Shown here one piece after another: positions 1 to 6,591 of a stretch of 6,591 nt of DNA (its first letter is position 1; each line of letters opens with the position of its first letter). Made by a program: the position numbers and the translations under genes. Under the pieces are notes generated by a model. The model ran no database searches and had not been told where the DNA came from. It saw nothing but the letters and a program-made list of their open reading frames with translations. This stretch comes from an uncultured Collinsella sp. (lineage in GTDB: Bacteria; Actinomycetota; Coriobacteriia; Coriobacteriales; Coriobacteriaceae), in the NCBI GenBank assembly GCA_900551555.1, contig URWC01000108.1:1-6591 (forward strand). Direction: 5' to 3'.

Positions 1-206
1 ACCAGTGCCACATTGACGACAGCGGCCAGAGGATTTCCGCACACAAATTCCAAAAACGAGTCCGCCCCGCTGGTAAACGCCTTGTGGTTAAACAGCTCCA
101 CCACCAGTGTCAGTACCACCGCCAGCAAAAAGACATACAGGAACGCCCTGCGTTCCTGCGGATGCCCGGCATCCGGAGCAGCGGGGGATTTCTGTGCAAG
201 TTTCAT
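1..206 (-). CDS. N-terminus of a membrane protein resembling LTA-synthase/sulfatase-family phosphoglycerol transferase (partial)
   Basis: Only the first 68 codons are inside the window; the gene continues past the left edge. The start ATG is at 206-204, chosen because AAAAGGAG lies 11 nt upstream. The peptide opens with a polar, cytosolic-looking stretch (residues 1-21, MKLAQKSP...ERRA), then a hydrophobic span at about 22-39 (FLYVFLLAVV...), then a segment with the pattern SFLEFVCGNPLA at 50-61 before hydrophobicity resumes. That order (short cytosolic tail, first span, loop with F-L-E-F...NPLA, second span) is what I recall from N-termini of Firmicutes-type LtaS-like sulfatases. Those proteins polymerise glycerol-phosphate onto lipid anchors outside the membrane. 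The catalytic sulfatase domain is not in view, so the family call is tentative; another polytopic membrane protein is possible. Hand-counted GC is about 56%. Confidence 0.5.
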   Translation of the reverse strand, partial: MKLAQKSPAAPDAGHPQERRAFLYVFLLAVVLTLVVELFNHKAFTSGADSFLEFVCGNPLAAVVNVAL

Positions 207-217
207 GGTAGGGTATA

Positions 218-225
218 CTCCTTTT
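218..225 (-). promoter_or_regulatory. Ribosome binding site of the left-edge membrane protein gene
   Basis: The minus strand reads AAAAGGAG 11 nt before the ATG at 206-204. It is a near-perfect Shine-Dalgarno and fixes that start codon. Confidence 0.75.
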
Positions 226-235
226 CTGTATTTCG

Positions 236-266
236 TTCCAATCTTCCAATCTATTTTCATTCCAAT
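236..266 (-). repeat. Three phased TTCCAAT direct repeats in the leader of the left-edge gene
   Basis: The heptamer TTCCAAT (ATTGGAA on the minus strand) occurs at 236-242, 244-250 and 260-266, so start-to-start distances are 8 and 16 bases. The outer two copies extend to longer near-matches on the minus strand (ATTGGAATGAAAATA and ATTGGAACGAAATAC). They lie between the putative -10 box and the ribosome binding site. A regulator binding array or leader structure is possible; no function is known to me. Confidence 0.5.
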
Positions 267-275
267 TAGAGATTG

Positions 276-281
276 ATTATA
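276..281 (-). promoter_or_regulatory. Putative -10 box for the left-edge gene
   Basis: The minus strand reads TATAAT, a perfect sigma-A-type -10 hexamer, 69 nt upstream of the ATG. At 16-18 bp spacing the -35 region (about 298-305, TAGAAT or GTAGAA) is poor, so the promoter may need an activator or may be weak. The surrounding AT-rich sequence supports a promoter region. Confidence 0.45.
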
Positions 282-403
282 GACCTTTGTTGTGAACGAT
301 TCTACCGGTTTCTAACTTTTTCTTTCGTTATTTTTTACAAACTTTTGCATTTGTTCCCCTGCATTCGCCGTATCTTCCCCAGCTTTCGGCTTTTTACCCC
401 GCC

Positions 404-440
404 ATTTGTTGACAAATTTCCTGTTTGCTCCGTTTAAAAT
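404..440 (+). promoter_or_regulatory. Plus-strand promoter-like sequence overlapping a palindrome
   Basis: A perfect TTGACA (409-414) is followed 18 bp later by TTTAAA (433-438) or 20 bp later by TAAAAT (435-440). The -35 hexamer sits in the palindrome ATTTGTTGACAAAT (404-417; arms ATTTGT and ACAAAT), which could be an operator. No plus-strand gene lies downstream; the next elements are two hairpins at 445-464 and 470-502. The -10 match or spacing is imperfect, so it may be a chance match in AT-rich DNA. Confidence 0.3.
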
Positions 441-444
441 GCCC

Positions 445-464
445 TCCTGCCGCCTTAGGCAGGA
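445..464. other. Stem-loop with 7-bp stem beside the nifJ terminator
   Basis: Arms TCCTGCC (445-451) and GGCAGGA (458-464) pair perfectly around a 6-base loop. It lies 5 bases from the terminator hairpin. It has no T-tract on either side, so it is not a stand-alone terminator; it could be a backup structure or part of a short RNA. Confidence 0.5.
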
Positions 465-469
465 CAACG

Positions 470-502
470 AAAAGGACCACGGGCAAAACCCGTGGTCCTT
501 TT
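470..502 (-). terminator. Rho-independent terminator of nifJ, structurally bidirectional
   Basis: Two 14-base arms, AAAAGGACCACGGG (470-483) and CCCGTGGTCCTTTT (489-502), form a perfect stem with a 5-base loop. It begins 20 nt after the nifJ stop codon. On the minus strand the stem ends in CCTTTT followed by CGTT; on the plus strand it ends in CCTTTTATTT. It can therefore stop transcripts from either side, and would separate nifJ from the left-edge gene, which has its own promoter. Confidence 0.9.
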
Positions 503-522
503 ATTTCAGGGGGGAGAGACTC

Positions 523-4059
<3,537 letters not shown>

Positions 4060-4067
4060 ATACCCCT

Positions 4068-4073
4068 CTCCTC
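4068..4073 (-). promoter_or_regulatory. Ribosome binding site of nifJ (decides the start)
   Basis: The minus strand reads GAGGAG 8 nt upstream of the ATG at 4059-4057. The earlier in-frame ATG at 4077-4075 lies right before this sequence, with no Shine-Dalgarno of its own, so translation from it would read through the ribosome binding site. Confidence 0.8.
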
Positions 4074-4091
4074 TCATATAGGTATACAGGC

Positions 4092-4107
4092 CCCGGCGAT
4101 CGCCGGG
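4092..4107. promoter_or_regulatory. Perfect 16-bp palindrome upstream of nifJ (possible operator or leader hairpin)
   Basis: CCCGGCGATCGCCGGG is its own reverse complement. It lies 32 nt upstream of the nifJ ATG and 18 nt upstream of its ribosome binding site. It could be a repressor operator or, in the RNA, a GC-rich hairpin near the translation start. The TATACC on the minus strand just downstream (4086-4081) is a weak -10 candidate, with no -35 at the right distance. Confidence 0.45.
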
Positions 4108-4340
4108 ATGTTGGCGTGATGGGATTTACGCTGTTGCTTCCAATCATCTGGCAGGCAGGCTCAGCAGCAGGTACATGGCGTGGAGAGAAGACATGCCGAG
4201 GCGAGGGGCAGCTGATGCGCCCTACAGGCCCGACCGCCCGTCTTGCACATGACCGAGCGCCGCAAAGGCCGCATGCCGGATGCTCCCGGGCACGCCCCGG
4301 CGATGGGAAGCGCCCGCAACGGAAATCCGCATGCGGGTTT

Positions 4341-4346
4341 ATTGTA
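4341..4346 (-). promoter_or_regulatory. Possible distal -10 box for nifJ
   Basis: The minus strand reads TACAAT (5 of 6 to consensus), about 280 nt before the nifJ start, in a locally AT-richer patch. No good -35 is found at 16-18 bp; a TTG-containing element (TTGCCG) is 21 bp away. If used, nifJ would have a leader of roughly 270 nt that starts with the 4313-4337 hairpin. Confidence 0.25.
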
Positions 4347-4385
4347 CCCCGCCTTCAAGTGTAATTTCGGCAAATATAGGCGGGC

Positions 4386-4428
4386 GGTAAAGGTTTACCT
4401 TGGGTGACTGCCAAGGGCCAAAATGGCC
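4386..4428. repeat. Cluster of three adjoining inverted repeats
   Basis: Three small palindromes follow each other with almost no gap: GGTAAA-GG-TTTACC (4386-4399), CCTTGG/CCAAGG around a 7-base loop (4398-4403 and 4411-4416), and GGCCA-AAA-TGGCC (4416-4428). None has a T-tract, so they do not look like a canonical terminator. They may be operator sites upstream of the distal nifJ promoter candidate, or part of a larger repeat element with the palindrome at 4479-4511. Confidence 0.4.
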
Positions 4429-4463
4429 TCTCCATCCCCAGGCGACCGGCTCTGGCGCGCCGA

Positions 4464-4511
4464 GGAGTGTCCCCAAGTGCCGGCAGAAAAGGAACGTCCC
4501 TATCTGCCGGC
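4464..4511. repeat. REP-like palindromic element abutting the FHA gene stop
   Basis: Arms GCCGGCAGA (4479-4487) and TCTGCCGGC (4503-4511) pair perfectly over 9 bp, with a 15-base loop containing AGGAACGTCCCT. A flank GGAGTGTCCCCAA (4464-4476) precedes it. The last base of the right arm is the final base of the FHA stop codon. From memory, the words GTGTCCCCAAGTGCCGGCA and AAAGGAACGTCCC recur in intergenic repeats of Coriobacteriia and some other gut bacteria; this was not searched. It may also work as an mRNA 3'-end stabiliser or attenuator, but there is no T-tract after it on the minus strand. Confidence 0.5.
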
Positions 4512-5449
4512 TAGAGAGCACCGAAGAGGATGGCGTAGGTAGTGGATTCGCCGAGCTTGAGCTCGTCGCCGGGATTGAGTTGGGCGGAACGGCCGGGCTC
4601 GACCTGAATGCAGACGCGCGTGGCCCCGTTTACCACCACGGTTCCGTTGGTGGACGACAAGTCCTCGACGTGCCAGATATTTTGAGCATCGCACCAGATA
4701 TGGGCATGGCGGGCCGAGACATCGTCGCCGACGTCGGTAATATCGCCCTCACCAGTGGCCAGCGCGCCAATCTCAACACCCTGCTCACTCGGCTGAATCC
4801 AGCGCGGGGCGCTCACGACAAAACTGTTTTGCACGCGCAGCAAGCCCAAGGGGTGCGCCGGGGCGGGTTCGCGTTCGCCCGCAGTCAGCGACATGCCAAG
4901 CGAACGCGGCGTGGATGTGCCTCCGCCACAGGTCGCGTGTGCGTAGTCGATGGCATAGTTCACCGAGGACCGCACATCCGCCGAACAACCGACGGCGACA
5001 AACAGCACCAGCACGGCCTCGGCGCGCTCGGCGGGCATGAGTTCCGCCGCCTGGGACAGGCGATCGAGCGCGTTGCGATAGAGATTCGTGTCCTGGTGGC
5101 ACTCTTCGAGCGCGCGTACCATCGGTTCACCTGCAGGACCGCACACCATATTGATCACAGCCGTGGAGTCCATGGGATTGCGCTGGCGCAGGGCCAGTTG
5201 CGACATAATACGCGCAGCCGAGGTACCGTATTCGGCAAAGTAGCGCTGCTGAAGCGTGCCGACCGGCGCGCGAACGATAAAGCGGGAAACCCAAGAGCGA
5301 TCGGCGGCTCGGCTCTGCGGGCTGCGGCCGTCGGCGAGCGGACGGGACGAAAGCACCAAGCCGCACAGCTCGATATGGCTCAGATGCGCTGCGCGCTTAA
5401 AGATGTCAAACATGGCCCCGCATGGGGTGAGCTCAACTTGAGATGCCAT
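4511..5449 (-). CDS. FHA-domain protein, partner of the upstream Ser/Thr kinase
   Basis: A 312-residue soluble protein without clear signal peptide or membrane span. The C-terminal part (about 223-310) is a forkhead-associated domain, which binds phosphothreonine peptides. The visible signatures are EIGALATGEGDITD, then VSARHAHI (S245, R247, H248), then VEDLSSTNGT (N268, G269), followed by the late strand element LNPGDELKLGE. The usual first GR is less clear here (IGAL), so binding strength cannot be judged. Residues 1-200 are of no family I recognise; they are mixed alpha/beta in character with an Ala/Leu-rich helical stretch at about 125-175. The gene starts 3 nt after the kinase stop, so the two are translationally coupled and most likely functionally linked: the kinase would phosphorylate itself or a target, which the FHA domain reads. 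The stop is TAG at 4513-4511. Confidence 0.88.
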   Translation of the reverse strand: MASQVELTPCGAMFDIFKRAAHLSHIELCGLVLSSRPLADGRSPQSRAADRSWVSRFIVRAPVGTLQQRYFAEYGTSAARIMSQLALRQRNPMDSTAVINMVCGPAGEPMVRALEECHQDTNLYRNALDRLSQAAELMPAERAEAVLVLFVAVGCSADVRSSVNYAIDYAHATCGGGTSTPRSLGMSLTAGEREPAPAHPLGLLRVQNSFVVSAPRWIQPSEQGVEIGALATGEGDITDVGDDVSARHAHIWCDAQNIWHVEDLSSTNGTVVVNGATRVCIQVEPGRSAQLNPGDELKLGESTTYAILFGAL

Positions 5450-5452
5450 GAC

Positions 5453-6591
5453 CTAGGCCTCCTTGGTCGTAGAAATAGAATCGGACGATACTTCGACAGG
5501 TCCGCCAAAAGTACGGGCAGCTGCGGCTCCACCGGCAAGCGGAGTCGCCATCTGGGCTTTTGTGCGTCGCGGTGCCGAAACGGGAAGTTCAAAGGCAAAG
5601 CCCATCGCAAGCAAAAACCACGTAAGCGTATAGGTTGCAACCAGAGCGGCAACAAGGCCGCCCATCACGGCGCGTTGGGAAAATACGCTACATGCAGCCA
5701 CAACCAGCACCGGAACCTCGCAGGCAGAAAGCGCAAGCACACCCTGCAGGAAGCCCGAGCGCCGATCGCGCGCAAGTGCCCCCGCGGCAACGCCGGCTAT
5801 GCCTGGCAGCGCCAACGCCAGTGCGGCAATAATACTCGGTAGCGACCCAGACCACACGAGCGATCCCAAAGTCGCCGTCACGCGAGCGCCCGACGCCAGC
5901 AGCGCGGCCGAAACCACGACCACAGCCCAAACCACGCCACAGACGACCGTCGCGCCGACCATCAGCGCGCGACGAACCACGCGGCCAGACGCATCCATGG
6001 GGCACGGCGTGAGCGGCTCGCCGCGGAGCGAACGACCGACATTTTGCGCATAGTGGTCACAAAACGCCGAGAGCGCCGCCTCGACCGCCGCCGGCTCGGG
6101 ACGATCTTTTTGATGGCTGGACAGACAGGCCATCACCACGTCGAACAGCTGGGCATCGACAAACGCCAGCGCATCGCGTAGCTCTTCGGAATCCGGCTCA
6201 AGCCCTAGCTGCTGGGCCTGCTCGGCCGCGGCGAGCGCCACATCGGGCTCACGACGAAGCAGCTGAGTCAAATCACAACCGGGCGCATGGGCACCAATAG
6301 GATAGTCGGGCCGCGTGTCCATCTTGAGACGGTAGGGGCTCGCGATGTCGCGCGTCTTTTTGCGCGGACCCGAGGCACCCGAAGTACTCGGCGCGGCTTC
6401 GTATGGCGCGACGCCGGCAATGAGCTCGTAAACCGTGCTTGCCGCGGCGTATACGTCAATCGCCGGCGACATACGCAAAGCGCGCAGGTCGGGAATATCG
6501 TCGGTGAGCATCTCGGGCGGGGCATAGGCAACCGTCGCGCGACGCAGCGTGGCATAACGCTCCGTAAACGACGCCTTGCCGCCGGTACCGG
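5453..6591 (-). CDS. Membrane-bound Hanks-type Ser/Thr protein kinase (partial: C-lobe plus four membrane spans)
   Basis: The gene enters from the right edge already in frame; 378 residues are visible, so the N-lobe, catalytic loop and DFG are outside. The fragment starts in the activation segment and reaches ATVAYAPPEM (18-27), the subdomain VIII motif corresponding to GTxxYxAPE. Next comes DVYAAASTVYELIAGVAPYE (45-64), the subdomain IX signature, and CLSSHQKDRP (155-164) with the conserved subdomain XI arginine. About 90 residues lie between IX and XI, an apparently long insert with a basic patch. Four hydrophobic spans follow at about 209-232, 250-272, 280-303 and 309-333, then a cytosolic tail of about 45 residues rich in Ser/Thr at the end (SDSISTTKEA). 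An even number of spans puts both ends inside the cell. This differs from the common one-span PASTA kinases. Activity cannot be judged without the missing half. It is the first gene seen of an operon with the FHA protein. Confidence 0.88.
   Translation of the reverse strand, partial: GTGGKASFTERYATLRRATVAYAPPEMLTDDIPDLRALRMSPAIDVYAAASTVYELIAGVAPYEAAPSTSGASGPRKKTRDIASPYRLKMDTRPDYPIGAHAPGCDLTQLLRREPDVALAAAEQAQQLGLEPDSEELRDALAFVDAQLFDVVMACLSSHQKDRPEPAAVEAALSAFCDHYAQNVGRSLRGEPLTPCPMDASGRVVRRALMVGATVVCGVVWAVVVVSAALLASGARVTATLGSLVWSGSLPSIIAALALALPGIAGVAAGALARDRRSGFLQGVLALSACEVPVLVVAACSVFSQRAVMGGLVAALVATYTLTWFLLAMGFAFELPVSAPRRTKAQMATPLAGGAAAARTFGGPVEVSSDSISTTKEA
5458..5464 (-). promoter_or_regulatory. 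Ribosome binding site of the FHA gene inside the kinase gene
   Basis: The minus strand reads AAGGAGG, 8 nt upstream of the ATG at 5449-5447. It lies within the last codons of the kinase gene, just before its TAG stop (5455-5453), a typical coupled-operon arrangement. Confidence 0.85.

Larger units (their letters stand above)
4060..4510. other. Intergenic region between the FHA gene and nifJ, structured, no convincing gene
   Basis: These 451 bases carry no open frame that looks like a real protein; a cysteine-rich 70-codon frame on the minus strand (4161-4373) would need a TTG start and has no visible ribosome binding site. The sequence is rich in short palindromes: 4092-4107, 4286-4300 (CCGGG/CCCGG), 4313-4337 (CCCGCA/TGCGGG with inner CCGCATGCGG), the cluster 4386-4428 and the REP-like element 4479-4511. 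The 11-mer GCCCCGGCGAT occurs at both 4090-4100 and 4294-4304. I do not recognise a known riboswitch, tRNA or other RNA family. The stretch 4108-4285 holds nothing clear to me. Confidence 0.6.

Noticed and set aside
288..305. TTGTGAAC on the plus strand as a Rex-type redox operator
   Set aside because: Only one half-site fits; the other half reads TTCTACC rather than TTCACAA, so the palindrome is broken.
4060..4077. Upstream in-frame ATG adding six residues to PFOR
   Set aside because: These six codons contain the Shine-Dalgarno of the downstream ATG, and the downstream start gives active-site numbering matching the studied enzyme.
4161..4373. Minus-strand 70-codon frame between the FHA gene and nifJ
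   Set aside because: TTG start without ribosome binding site, cysteine- and proline-rich sequence of no family, in a region dominated by palindromes.
4060..4400. Known riboswitch or housekeeping RNA upstream of nifJ
   Set aside because: I looked for TPP, cobalamin, FMN and T-box signatures and SRP RNA motifs on both strands and found none.
4479..4511. Classical intrinsic terminator for the kinase-FHA operon
   Set aside because: The stem is good, but no T-tract follows it on the minus strand, so it is listed as a palindromic repeat instead.
4400..5842. Open frame of 480 codons on the plus strand across the FHA and kinase genes
   Set aside because: Basic, Arg/Gly/His-rich nonsense-like protein without motifs, while both minus-strand frames carry clear FHA and kinase signatures and good ribosome binding sites.

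Overview
The window looks like chromosomal DNA from an anaerobic, fairly GC-rich gut actinobacterium of the Coriobacteriia, most like Collinsella. This rests on three things: the codon usage and style of a single-chain pyruvate:ferredoxin oxidoreductase, a eukaryotic-type Ser/Thr kinase followed by an FHA-domain protein, and an intergenic palindrome of a type I associate with this group. The genus is an inference from pattern; no search was run. All genes lie on the minus strand, so transcription runs right to left.

Right part (about 4511-6591): a two-gene, tightly coupled signalling unit. The upstream gene runs off the right edge. It encodes the C-lobe of a Hanks-type Ser/Thr protein kinase followed by four predicted membrane spans. 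Its stop codon is 3 nt before the start of an FHA-domain protein, whose strong Shine-Dalgarno lies inside the kinase gene. The FHA domain (a phosphothreonine reader) is at the C-terminus, behind about 200 residues I do not recognise. The pair probably works as kinase plus phospho-reader at the membrane.

Middle (4060-4510): 451 bp without a convincing gene. It holds a REP-like palindrome touching the FHA stop codon, a cluster of short inverted repeats, a possible promoter far upstream of the next gene, and a perfect 16-bp palindrome just before that gene's ribosome binding site.

Centre (523-4059): nifJ, a complete 1178-residue pyruvate:ferredoxin (flavodoxin) oxidoreductase with all expected cofactor ligands. 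It links glycolysis to acetyl-CoA and reduced ferredoxin. A strong hairpin terminator (470-502) follows it.

Left part (1-469): the first 68 codons of a membrane protein resembling the N-terminus of LTA-synthase/sulfatase-family phosphoglycerol transferases, running off the left edge. It is preceded by an AT-rich (about 38% GC by hand count) regulatory region with a TATAAT box, three phased TTCCAAT repeats and a strong ribosome binding site. Between this region and the nifJ terminator are a second hairpin and a plus-strand promoter-like sequence that could make a very short RNA.

No rRNA, tRNA, CRISPR array or insertion sequence was seen. The window is mostly ordinary core metabolism plus a signalling pair. 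The best candidates for something undescribed are the kinase membrane domain with its FHA partner of unknown N-terminal function, and the structured intergenic regions.
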